Source: Bacteroidota bacterium
GTDB lineage: Bacteria > Bacteroidota > Bacteroidia > Chitinophagales > JADJOU01
DNA length: 64,000 bases
Direction of reading: 5' to 3'
Assembly (NCBI GenBank): GCA_016713645.1
Contig: JADJOU010000038.1
Span: forward strand, 1 to 64,000
The position numbers and the translations under genes were made by a program. Positions 47,278-57,482 of this stretch are shown here, one piece after another; the first letter of the stretch is position 1, and each line of letters begins with the position of its first letter. The notes below the pieces were generated by a model that saw only the letters and a list, made by a program, of their open reading frames with translations, had not been told where the DNA came from and did not search any database.

Positions 47278-49073
47278 ATGAAAAGGCATTTATACATATT
47301 CATTCTCATACTTAGCGCTTGCAGCAGGTTGCTAGGACAAACAGATACGATACTCATTCAGGGCAAAGTTTTTTTTGATAAAAACAATAATTGCTCCTAC
47401 CAAATCGGCGAGATGGGGATTTCGAAATTTATTGTTCAGGATAAAATTTCTGGGCGCATTTCAGTGACTGATATCGATGGGAATTATTCTTTGAAAATTT
47501 ACAATGATTCTGCTGATTTGGTTTTGATGACAAAAAATAATTTATTGGATATAACCTGTCCGAGTTTTAGTTCAATTAAATTGATTACGCCAACTAGCGT
47601 TAAATTGGATAGTTCAAATTTAAATATTCCTGTAATCTGCAATAAATACTGTCATCTATATAATGTAGATATTCACGCTACGAAATTTAGTCGATGCGAT
47701 ACCTCGAATGAAATCAAAGTGGTCTATACGAATATATCTTGTGATACGGCTACCAATGCTAATTTAAGGATTGATATTGACACGAGTTTTGTAGAGAGCA
47801 TTATATACCCTTTTACATTCACGAATGATATCACCAAGCTCTATTTTAATTTGGGTATTATTCCGCCTTTTAGCACGAAGGAAATTAGTTTCAAAATTAA
47901 GATAAAGTGCAGTGCTTTTATTGGTACATCGAATTGTATTAAAGCTTATATCAGTCCATCAACAGATTGCAGTTTTAGCAATTACAATGGAGCCGCCTTA
48001 TCAATTTCTACCACTTGTAAAAGCGATACGGTCTTTGCATTGGTCAGAAATAATTCAGGGTTTGACATGGATAATTTGGGCATTGTGAAGGGGTATGAGG
48101 AGGAGATCATTCAATTGTTCGACACCATAAAATTAAAACAAGGGCAAGAAAAGACCTATCCATTTAAATTAAAAACCAATGAGACGTTCACTTTGTTGGT
48201 CGATCAAAATGCCAATCACCCCTATCAGCCGACGGTGATTGTTCAAGATGAGAAATGTATGTTGTCAGCGGGTATTAAAACAAATTCTGCGATTAGTAAA
48301 TTCTCGCGATTTGATGAGCGATTGGAATATGATGAGGAGTGCGGAATTGTCAATGGCAAATTGAATCCATTTGGTAAATCCGTTTATCCAGAGGGTTTTA
48401 CTGCGAATAAATTTGTAGGCATGCAACAGTATTTAGAGTATCAATTGGATTTTACAATGCATATGCGGATACCATTCGCCGCGTGGTAATCATTGATTCA
48501 CTGGACCCATCTCTAGATATCAGCAGTTTTGAAGTGAAGTCTTATTCGCATCCATATCAATTGGAGTGGGAAGGAAATTATGTTTTTAAATTGATCTTCG
48601 ATCCGATTGAATTAATAGACAGTGCGCATTCTCTAGAGAAGAGCAGAGGCTTTTTTAAGTTCGGCATTGCGCCATTAAAGAATATAACGCCTAAGAAATC
48701 CATTCAAAATAAAGCGGAGATACGCATGGATTTAAAAGCGCCTGTTTGGAGCAATACGGTTGCCAATATCATGTTTGACACCTTGATGATCTCCCTTCAA
48801 AAATCGAGTATCCTATATGTCGCTCAGGAAGAAATTGTATTGCATGTTTATCCAAATCCTTCGAGTGATTTTGTCTATATCAAATTCGATGAAGTATTGT
48901 CGAATCAAAATTTGGTTATTGTCAATGAAGCAGGCGTGGAAGTATATGAGCGAAGAAATATGCAGGAGAGATTAATTTCCATTCCAACACAAGATTTAAA
49001 AACAGGCATTTATTTTATTCAAATTTCAACCAATAACAAAATTTATAAAACGGCGCGCCTCCTCGTTCGCTAA
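47278..49073 (+). CDS. Secreted DUF7619-type protein with T9SS sorting domain (one frameshift)
   Basis: About 598 residues when mended. The signal peptide is MKRHLYIFILILSACSRLLG with QTDTI. An early SdrD/Cna-B-like fold follows (IQGKVFFDKNNNCSYQIGEM, SVTDIDGNYSL), then beta-rich sequence. The conserved DUF7619 block is split by a break near 48450: LEYQLDFYNAYADTIRRVVI and then IDSLDPSLDISSFEVKSYSH and FKFGIAPLKNITP. The C-terminus is a T9SS type A domain (LHVYPNPSSDFVYIKFDEVL ... LKTGIYFIQISTN). First of four large surface proteins in a row on the plus strand. Confidence 0.85.
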
Positions 49074-49110
49074 CCAATAAAACAAAGTATAAAAATTAAA
49101 ATTCTCTATT

Positions 49111-52100
49111 ATGAAAACAGTCAATTTTATTCTCAGCATGAGCATTTTGTTGCTCTTTAACATGAACAAGATTCATGCCCAATGCAACGGCAAGCCTTTT
49201 GGAGGTTACGTTCGCACGGGCAATGATATCTGTTTGAACGATACAATGTTGTGTACTTTGGACTCAGCAACATCGGGAGCAGGCATAACCTATCAATGGC
49301 AATTTTCCCCAAATGATCAAGCAAATTCCTTTGTGGATATGCCAGGCGTGACCGGGACAACCTATAAATCTTTGGTATCGACGAGTTATCAATATTTTAG
49401 GGTTATTGTAACATGCACGAATGGTCCAAATGTATGGAAGGACACTTCTGCATCAGCCCAGGTGGTTTATATCAATATCTTGCCATGGAATGAGAAGTTG
49501 GAGAATATGCTCGTAATTGGACGTGACCGTGTATGGAACTGTTGGAGAAATTATTGCACGACGGGAGAGTTTTGGTCGTCACAAGCAGGACGTGGAGGTC
49601 AGGGTAGTATTTGTTATAATTTCCAAGGAGGCCCAAAGCCCCCATATCCAGTGAATCAAGCGCATAATAATTTATTGGTGACACCAGCGTTTGAATTACA
49701 AGGTGGAATTACATATAGATTTTCATTTTGGCACAAAGAAGATGGAACGAATATTTGTTGGGATTCCCTCTACGTAGTATGGGGTCGAAGCAATAAGAAA
49801 GACAGTATGACCAATAAGTTTGGCAGAACGTTGACGAAGTTTTCTTTTGATGAATTTGTTCGGTTCCAAGAGGACTTTACCGCGCCGTCAACAGGGATTT
49901 ATTATTTTGGAATTGTGGTCAAAGATCCCGATGTGAATAAGGGCGATATGATATTTGATGATTTTCAATTAAAGCCAATTACGGCTTGTAATTTGGTCTC
50001 GGATATTAAAAAAGGCAGAGCGCAGACCATGCCATCGATAAAAAGAATTGATGTAGGTCAAAAAGATTTGACGGGCAATCAACAGTATTGTATTGGAGAT
50101 ACGATTGTGATTTCATATGACCCACCTGATTATAATGACTTTGCCACCCCGATTTATCCAAATCCAGGAGCAGCGGCACCTTATTTGGACTATTCACATA
50201 TGACGTATCAGATCGAGGTATTGTATAATGATAGCGATTATAGAAAATACGATACGTTCCAACGCACGAGAATTTATATTCCAAAGATCAATCCATCTAC
50301 GGGTATATTTTATAAGGACTATGTATTCTATACAAAGTCGACACGGATGAGTCCGACGTATTCAGAAGTCGTCGATTCAATTTGGAGCAATGCGAATAAT
50401 ACAACGGTTGAAATCTTGGTAAACAAATTTAGGAATTTGCCTGCTGATAATAATTGCCATGTCACCAATAGAACAGATTACCATGCCGTGAATATTGTTG
50501 CGACGGATACCAATACATTTTACCGGATTTTGGCGACTTGTCAATTGGATGGCAAGACCTATGCCTCAGATAGTGTGAAAGTGAATGGAACGAAGGCTGT
50601 GCCTTGGTGTACACGTTGGGAGGAAGTGGGCAATATCGCTCCACCTCAGCAACCGATTCGATGGAAGACAGGCGGTGCATGGAATTCCCATCAAAGCTGT
50701 CCAAAGTGTTGGTTGGGCTTACCGGAGTCTAATTTCAATGGAAAATCGGGCTTGCAATTGCCGGGAGATACTCCATTTGTGCCAGGATTTAGAACAAGTG
50801 GCAATTTTATATTCATGCCAAAAGGAAATGTTAGAAGGCATTTGATTGCAGCACCAGCGAGATTGTACAATGGAAAGGGCTATCGATTTAGCTTCTACTA
50901 TGCCGACAATAATTCGGACCAATATCAGCGAAGAAATACGGATAGTTTGTATGTCGCATTGGGAAGAACGGCGAATGCATTCTTGGCCAATCAGGGAGAT
51001 GCTTATAATACCAATCCTCCATATACACAAAATCGATTCAAAAAAGTGAGCCATGTTCGCTTGAATTTCTCATCGAATGTATTGGAGACAGGAACGGCAA
51101 AATACCAACAATTCTGGTTTGATTATATGCCACCGGATACAGCGACGTATTATTTTGCGATATTCGCCTATGGTGCGAACGCAGGAAACAATGCGATGTT
51201 ATTATTGGATGGATTCTGTTTAGATACACTGCCAGTTGCTGGATGTAATGATACACCAATTGGTCAGCGCATCAGAATCTCCCCGGGCGATAAGACGCAG
51301 CCATATTTGACGCCAGACAATAGATGGTGTAGTGGGGCGAAGATCAGTGTAGAGATGTGTGACCCACAAGGAGGCACAACGACGACATGGAAATACGGCA
51401 ATAAGATTCAATGGCAATATCAAATCGTTGGTCAATCGACATGGAATGATATGTTAGGAGATACTTCAACTTTCTTTGAATATACCTTGACCAATCAAAA
51501 TAAATTATTCCGCGTTCAATTGACCAATCCATGTGGGGTGGTTGTATATTCAGATACGATTAATATTCAAGCCCCGGGATCGGTCTTACCATATAGAGAG
51601 ACGTTTGAGTCAATGGGATGCACTGTTGGTGATTATATCGTTCCACAATGTTGGTATATTTTTCCACGAGACAATTGGTCAACTAGCTGCAACCCAGACA
51701 TTTTTGGCGGTAGGAGTATGTGCGGTGGCTCAGATTTTTTATACACGCAAAGAAAGTCACCCAACAAATCAATCACCTTCCAACCGACTCAAATGACGGC
51801 AGTAGCGCCGGGCTTTTTCTTGGAGACGGATAGTACTTACCGATTCTCATTCTGGTGTAAAGACAATGGCTCGAGCACGGAGTGGGATAGTTTGTATGCA
51901 GTATTTGGCCTTTCACCATTGAATGTGAATACGCCTATGTTGCCTAGATTTGCAAATTTCAAAAATGAGAAATATCGCTATTATACAGCGGAGATTAAAG
52001 CGGGAACGACAGCGGATCACTTCTTTGGAATTCGAGTAAAGGAGACCAGTGCATTGAGTAAGCGTCAGTTTATCGACAATGTTGAGTTTAAGAAAAAATA

Positions 52101-54927
52101 CCAACACGATTTGGTGGTCGTATCCTTAGATAGTCCATTTACCAAGTGTGGTATGAATAGTGCGATGAATATTGTGATGAGTGTGATGAATCTGGGAACC
52201 GATACATTGAGCAGCATTCCAATTGGCTATTCAATCAATGGAGGAGCTAGTGTGAGCAATACCTTTGCAGGCACAATAGCGCCGGGCGAGGTGAAGCAAG
52301 TTGCATTTAGCACAACAGCAGACTTGAGTGTTCCGGGCGTTTATGATTTCAAATTATGGACAGCTTTAGCATCAGACCAAGATAAATGGGATGATACATT
52401 CAGCACCTGTAATACGGTAGAGCATCGCTTGGATCCACCGGTACCGACATTCTCACAGGATACAATCTGTTTGGGAACAAGTCCAGTGATTACAGCCAGT
52501 ACGCCAGTGAATGGCGATAATACCTTGTGGTATTTGAAAGACACTTCAAAAACGCCTTTCTTTGTAGGTGGTCAATTGACAATTCCTAATTTGGATAGAG
52601 ATACAGCATTGTGGGTTCAATCATCGACAGGATTCAAAGTGAATATTCCACCATACTTCAGTACTTTGGGTGGACAGCAAAACACCAATAATGGAAATGG
52701 TTTGGTCTTCGATGTATACAAAGACAAATGTGACTCGGTGATTATCGAGAGCGTGGATATGTATCCAACAGCACCAGGGTCAATTATCACTATACGCTTG
52801 GAGCGCAATGATGGGTCGATTATGAGAACCTATACGGGCATATTGCCATTTGCGGGAAGAAATCAAGTACAAGTAGATTGGACCGTTGGTCCGGGTACGG
52901 ATTATAGAATTCGCTTGGTATCGACTTCGACGGGCATGATTTGGAATAGCGACGGAGGATTCTATCCATATCCAACACAAGCCAATGGTATGGTATCGAT
53001 TACTGGCCCGACCAATCCAGGACCTGGCTTGGTAGAGAATTACAACTATTTCTATAATTGGAAATTGGCATGTAAGGGCTGTGAGAGTTCGCGCATTAAA
53101 TTGCCAATCTATACAAAGGCGTCGCCGATTATAGATTTAGGAAAAGATACGACGGTGTGCAGCTATCCAAAATACATCTTAGCACCAAATCCAACCTCTA
53201 ACTATACGAGCTATACATGGAATACAGGAGCGACTAGTTCGACATTGCATGCCAATGTAATCGGCAAGTATCGCTATTCATTGACGGTGACCAATAGTAT
53301 TGGATGCGCTGGAACAGATAGTGCAGAAGTAACGGTTGGTCAATCCCCGATATTCAATATCAATGATACGGCGGGATGTGAAGGCGGTATTGTTCCTTTG
53401 GAGACTAAAGTGAAGCAATTGAGTGCTTATATCTATGCATGGAATTCTGGCCAAATCACGCCGAATATCAATGCGACACAGAGCGGTAAATATCAGGTGA
53501 CGGTGTATGACATCTTCAATTTCTGTTACCAAGATGATACAGCTATTGTGGCCATGAATCCAAACCCTACGGTAGATTTAGGCAAGGATGGCATCTTCTG
53601 CGGCAATCCATATTTATTGGATGGAACGACGAAGTCCAGTGGACCGCATGATTATTTGTGGGACGATGCGAGTACAAATGCTCAAAGAGTAATCAGTACA
53701 GACGGCAAGGTGAATATATTGGTGACCAATCAATCGACGAAGTGCTTTACCAGAGATACGGTAGATGTGTCCTTGCGCAATAAGCCAAGTGTGAACTTGG
53801 GCAAAGATACGAGTGTATGTGGATTGAATTTGATCCTACAAGCACCAGCAGGTCTAGCTTATACATGGAGTACGACACAGATTTCACCGAATATCAATGT
53901 GACGACAGACAATACTTATTGGATTGAAGTGAGAGATACGACGACCAATTGTAAAAACCGCGATTCAATTCAAGTGAGCTTTAAGCAAGTACCTGTCTTT
54001 GATTTAGGTCCAGATGTGGTTCAATGTGGCGGAACAGTGCCATTGACAGCACCATCGGGCTTGAATTGGAATTGGGAGACACCGAGAGGTCCGGCGACGA
54101 GCCAATCAGTGACAGCGTTGAGCAGTGGATTCTATAAAATCACGGTAGATAATAGTTGTTACAATTATACCGATAGCATTAAAGTAGCCATTGAGTCATT
54201 GCCAGTGATTGATTTATTGCCAAACACGATATCTTCTTGTGGCAATGTACAAGTAACGGCAGCAACAGATGTACAAGGCATGGATATTACTTGGACGGGA
54301 GATAAGAAGGGCAATACTTTATTGATTGACAAATCTGGTTCATATAGTGTGGCGATGAAGAATAGCTGTGGCGTGGTGAATAAGACGATTCAAGCGCGCA
54401 TAGACAGTCAAGCGAAGGCGGACTTCTATATCAATTATCCAGGTGTTCCGATGAGCATTGGTTTGATTGATGCGAGTGAAGGCGCATCGGATTATTCATG
54501 GGATTTTGGAGATGGCAATAGCAGCAGAGAACAAAACCCATCGCATACCTATACGAAAGATGGCGTATTTGCAGTGACTTTGACGGTTAGAAATGCATGT
54601 GGATCGAAGAGTGTAACGAAATACACCATTAAGATATTCCAGCAGTTCGTGGGCATCAAGGACAATATCAGCAATACGGGTATCAAATTGTATCCAAATC
54701 CGACGAGCAGTCAATTCACCTATGAGGTATCGGGCTTGCGCGAAGGACATTACCGCATTGAGTTGCGCGATGTACAGGGCAGAAATGTCTTTAGTGATAA
54801 GGTAGATACACAAAATGGGGTGATTAAGAAGCAAATGGATGTGACGCAATATTCAAAAGGTACCTATCGAATTGTATTGATAGACAGCCAAAACAAGAAG
54901 ATTGAGCGCGCTATTGTGATAGAATAA
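49111..54927 (+). CDS. Giant secreted T9SS protein with jelly-roll, Ig-like and PKD domains
   Basis: 1938 residues in one unbroken frame. Signal peptide 1-24 (MKTVNFILSMSILLLFNMNK, IHAQ). Residues about 30-120 are Ig-like. Three similar jelly-roll modules follow (around 130-290, 500-720 and 830-1010), each with YRFSFWHKEDGTN-like cores. An adhesin-like CARDB-type segment lies near 1010-1120 (DLVVVSLDSPFTKCGM). Six Ig-like repeats of the type IDLGKDTTVC ... WNTGATSSTL run from about 1340 to 1740. A PKD domain (YSWDFGDGNSSREQNPSHTY) lies near 1790 and a T9SS type A domain near 1857-1938 (GIKLYPNPTSSQFTYEVSGL). Probably a cell-surface or secreted adhesin. Confidence 0.9.
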   Translation: MKTVNFILSMSILLLFNMNKIHAQCNGKPFGGYVRTGNDICLNDTMLCTLDSATSGAGITYQWQFSPNDQANSFVDMPGVTGTTYKSLVSTSYQYFRVIVTCTNGPNVWKDTSASAQVVYINILPWNEKLENMLVIGRDRVWNCWRNYCTTGEFWSSQAGRGGQGSICYNFQGGPKPPYPVNQAHNNLLVTPAFELQGGITYRFSFWHKEDGTNICWDSLYVVWGRSNKKDSMTNKFGRTLTKFSFDEFVRFQEDFTAPSTGIYYFGIVVKDPDVNKGDMIFDDFQLKPITACNLVSDIKKGRAQTMPSIKRIDVGQKDLTGNQQYCIGDTIVISYDPPDYNDFATPIYPNPGAAAPYLDYSHMTYQIEVLYNDSDYRKYDTFQRTRIYIPKINPSTGIFYKDYVFYTKSTRMSPTYSEVVDSIWSNANNTTVEILVNKFRNLPADNNCHVTNRTDYHAVNIVATDTNTFYRILATCQLDGKTYASDSVKVNGTKAVPWCTRWEEVGNIAPPQQPIRWKTGGAWNSHQSCPKCWLGLPESNFNGKSGLQLPGDTPFVPGFRTSGNFIFMPKGNVRRHLIAAPARLYNGKGYRFSFYYADNNSDQYQRRNTDSLYVALGRTANAFLANQGDAYNTNPPYTQNRFKKVSHVRLNFSSNVLETGTAKYQQFWFDYMPPDTATYYFAIFAYGANAGNNAMLLLDGFCLDTLPVAGCNDTPIGQRIRISPGDKTQPYLTPDNRWCSGAKISVEMCDPQGGTTTTWKYGNKIQWQYQIVGQSTWNDMLGDTSTFFEYTLTNQNKLFRVQLTNPCGVVVYSDTINIQAPGSVLPYRETFESMGCTVGDYIVPQCWYIFPRDNWSTSCNPDIFGGRSMCGGSDFLYTQRKSPNKSITFQPTQMTAVAPGFFLETDSTYRFSFWCKDNGSSTEWDSLYAVFGLSPLNVNTPMLPRFANFKNEKYRYYTAEIKAGTTADHFFGIRVKETSALSKRQFIDNVEFKKKYQHDLVVVSLDSPFTKCGMNSAMNIVMSVMNLGTDTLSSIPIGYSINGGASVSNTFAGTIAPGEVKQVAFSTTADLSVPGVYDFKLWTALASDQDKWDDTFSTCNTVEHRLDPPVPTFSQDTICLGTSPVITASTPVNGDNTLWYLKDTSKTPFFVGGQLTIPNLDRDTALWVQSSTGFKVNIPPYFSTLGGQQNTNNGNGLVFDVYKDKCDSVIIESVDMYPTAPGSIITIRLERNDGSIMRTYTGILPFAGRNQVQVDWTVGPGTDYRIRLVSTSTGMIWNSDGGFYPYPTQANGMVSITGPTNPGPGLVENYNYFYNWKLACKGCESSRIKLPIYTKASPIIDLGKDTTVCSYPKYILAPNPTSNYTSYTWNTGATSSTLHANVIGKYRYSLTVTNSIGCAGTDSAEVTVGQSPIFNINDTAGCEGGIVPLETKVKQLSAYIYAWNSGQITPNINATQSGKYQVTVYDIFNFCYQDDTAIVAMNPNPTVDLGKDGIFCGNPYLLDGTTKSSGPHDYLWDDASTNAQRVISTDGKVNILVTNQSTKCFTRDTVDVSLRNKPSVNLGKDTSVCGLNLILQAPAGLAYTWSTTQISPNINVTTDNTYWIEVRDTTTNCKNRDSIQVSFKQVPVFDLGPDVVQCGGTVPLTAPSGLNWNWETPRGPATSQSVTALSSGFYKITVDNSCYNYTDSIKVAIESLPVIDLLPNTISSCGNVQVTAATDVQGMDITWTGDKKGNTLLIDKSGSYSVAMKNSCGVVNKTIQARIDSQAKADFYINYPGVPMSIGLIDASEGASDYSWDFGDGNSSREQNPSHTYTKDGVFAVTLTVRNACGSKSVTKYTIKIFQQFVGIKDNISNTGIKLYPNPTSSQFTYEVSGLREGHYRIELRDVQGRNVFSDKVDTQNGVIKKQMDVTQYSKGTYRIVLIDSQNKKIERAIVIE

Positions 54928-54945
54928 TTCTAAAAGTAAATCAAC

Positions 54946-54972
54946 AAAGCCCCGCAATAGCGGGGCTTTTTT
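54946..54972 (+). terminator. Rho-independent terminator of the 1938-aa protein gene
   Basis: AAAGCCCCGC, AATA loop, GCGGGGCTTT then T residues: a 10-bp perfect stem, about 20 bases after the stop. Confidence 0.93.
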
Positions 54973-55526
54973 ATTTTATATCTAATCTGAATAGTTTATA
55001 ATATAAATTTGTTAACTGATTAATTTTCAGTTCAAAATATATTTGTCAATAAAAGTATTAAAAATATTTGTTTATTTAATTCTTATGATTATCTTCGTAA
55101 TACTTTTTAATAGTGAGAGAAGTTGTTGTATGAATTCAATACAATATCGTGTATTAGATATTTAATTAAAAAATGTATGAAACATGATAATACTAGATAT
55201 AGCTCTCAAGCCTTTCCAGCGGAAAGTTCTAAAAAAATATTGGCGACTGGCGACTGGCGACTGGCGACTGGCGATTGGCGATTGGCGATTGGCGATTGGC
55301 GATTGGCGATTGGCGATTGGCGATTGGCGATTGGCGATTGGCGATTGGCGATTGGCGAATTTAATGTTTTTTTAGCATTATGGAGGCATCAATTTATATT
55401 GAATGCTATTAAAAAAACATTCCAGCTAAAATCAGTAGATTATTTTGAATATGAGGGAACTCACCATTCTCCCGCTAGGGTTTTGACATACTGCCACTTA
55501 TTTTTTAAATTTCAAAATTTATACTA
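54973..55526. other. AT-rich spacer with a heptamer array
   Basis: No gene is supported. Frames across 55123-55527 exist only because the heptamer array has no stops. The spacer probably holds the promoter of the gene at 55527, but no clear TAnnTTTG box is visible near it. Confidence 0.6.
55242..55360. repeat. Tandem heptamer array, 17 units of GGCGATT/GGCGACT
   Basis: Head to tail: four GGCGACT, twelve GGCGATT and one GGCGAAT (17 x 7 = 119 bases). It is sharply bounded, GC-richer than the flanks, and lies 166 bases before the next start codon. The split into two variants, all ACT first and then ATT, suggests expansion from a single point by slippage. Confidence 0.95.
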
Positions 55527-57422
55527 ATGAAAAATTCAAGATTATTTTATATATTTATATTTTTAAATTGCTTGTTTATGGATAACGTTCAGGCACAAGT
55601 TTATAATTCTTCCATACTATACGATACCCTGCCAAATCCCAATCCCTTGGCAAGTTCATTTACCGTTTTAGATGATGCCATTGAAACTTCGCCAGCTAAT
55701 TCCATCGTATTGAGCACCAATATAGATGGCAATGGTGTATCGTCATTTAGATTATCTAGGATTCAATGCAATAATGGAAAACGGATTAAAGATTCTAAGT
55801 ATACACATCCTAGCACAGGCGTGAATCTAATTGCAACAGATATGGATTTAGATGTTGGAGATGGGAGTATAATTGTTTGTGGTTCTGCTTCAACTTCACC
55901 CAATGAAAAGATGTTTTTAGCTAAAGTTAATGGTGGTAGTTTTAATTCTATGAACTATGCAGAATTTACGATTCCCTATTCGCCATTTTCACATACATAC
56001 GCACTCGATGTGCTTGTGAGAACTCATGGGGTAAATGGGAGCACACAAAATTTGTATTATGTGGTTGGTTTTATGTCTGATGGCGTCGCCTCAAAGACAA
56101 GCAGCAAATTGCCGTTTTTAGCTTGTTTCAATAATAATTTGCAATTGCAATGGTATCGAACCAGTGTAGCCATGGTCAATCCTTATCCTTGGGATGTCTT
56201 TAATGCGATTACTGAAGTGAAGATTGGCGCATCGGGTTGGGGTATATTTGTATCTGGCACCACAACAAGGGATATGATTAATTCAACTACTTTAGAAAAA
56301 GCCATGACCCACGTGCATTTTGACTATAGTGGAAGTGAATTGAATCGACAATTTCATGTTACGAATTTCTCTGCTCCTGGCACAAGTCAAGATAGTTCAG
56401 TTATTGGAGATATAATATTTGATGAATCAAGGGATAGAGTCTATATTCTATCGCACAATAGAACGGATAAAGGCATTACAGTGGAAGAATTGGATGTAAA
56501 TACTTTTACCATGGTCGCAAGTAATTCGTTTAGTCTCGTAAATCCCTATACAAGTGCCTTAATGGATTGCACGGGATTCAAATTGTATAAACACAGTGGG
56601 GATTCTCTGGGTGTAGTAGGATATGTTGATTTGGATTCGAGTCAGACTGGAATTGAAATGAGCATATTTCATACAATTTTTAGTAGACCAACAGTTGCTC
56701 CGAATGATGCTCAAGTGTTCCATTGTGAAGCAGATGTCACGGGGCTGGGCATCAATACCTATTTTTCAACCCTTCAATACGGTGCATCTAGCCCCGAGTC
56801 CTTTGTGCCTTCTTTGGCATATTATAATGCCAGTCGCGGTCTGTATATGATGACTAATTTTACTAATTATGATGATATAACACCCTTGTCAACCGGAGGC
56901 TCAAGCGGATATGCAACCTATCCCAGAATTATCAACGACCATGCTTATGATTATACAAGACAATTCTGTCCAATTGCCAATCCTGGCATAAGCACAAGAA
57001 GTAATACCATTTATAATTTTACAATTTCTACCTCAGATTCTATTACTTTTTATGATACTACTTCGGGAGCCTCGACGAGTTTAAGTGCTGTGGCCCAAGA
57101 TATAACTACTATTAAATTATGTAATGTTTCTAGTATTAATGAATTTTTGAAAAGGTCGGATATTCAATCAATTATTCCAATTCAATTTGCTATTTATCCA
57201 ACGCCTTCCAGTGATTATTTATATTTAAATCACGCAGATATGATAGATATTAAAAGTGTTGAGATTGTTGATATACAAGGAAAAAATGTGAACTATTATT
57301 TGATTTATATGACGATATCTTAAAGTTCGATGTGCAATCCTTTTCAAGCAGGGATCTATTTTATCAGGTTTATACAAAACACTGATAGTAATATAATTAC
57401 ACAGAAAATATTAATTAAATAA
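55527..57422 (+). CDS. Secreted T9SS protein, beta-propeller-like (frameshifts at the C-terminus)
   Basis: About 630 residues when mended. Signal peptide MKNSRLFYIFIFLNCLFMDN ending VQAQ. The body has repeated beta-strand text about events and counts (SIIVCGSASTSPNEKMFLAK, GIFVSGTTTRDMINSTTLEK, RVYILSHNRTDKGITVEEL), similar to delta-60/propeller-type repeats; this assignment is tentative. The C-terminus starts a T9SS type A domain (FAIYPTPSSDYLYLNHADMI, VEIVDIQGKNV). Breaks near 57305 and 57345 then interrupt it before GIYFIRFIQNTDSNIITQKI and a stop at 57422. Confidence 0.75.
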
Positions 57423-57431
57423 TTTTATTAC

Positions 57432-57467
57432 AATCTGCATCAAGTAATTCACTGCTTGATGCAGATT
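57432..57467. terminator. Perfect 13-bp hairpin between two T9SS genes
   Basis: AATCTGCATCAAG, 10-base loop, CTTGATGCAGATT. It lies 10 bases after the upstream gene ends and 16 bases before the next ATG. There is only a weak T-run after it, so it may be a terminator or a processing/translation-control hairpin. Confidence 0.6.
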
Positions 57468-57482
57468 AAATTTGTGTAAGTT

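Noticed and set aside
55123..55527. Open frames of 63-134 codons over the heptamer array
   Set aside because: The frames exist because the heptamer has no stop in any phase; the translation is a repeated LAIGDWR-type peptide with no natural flanks.
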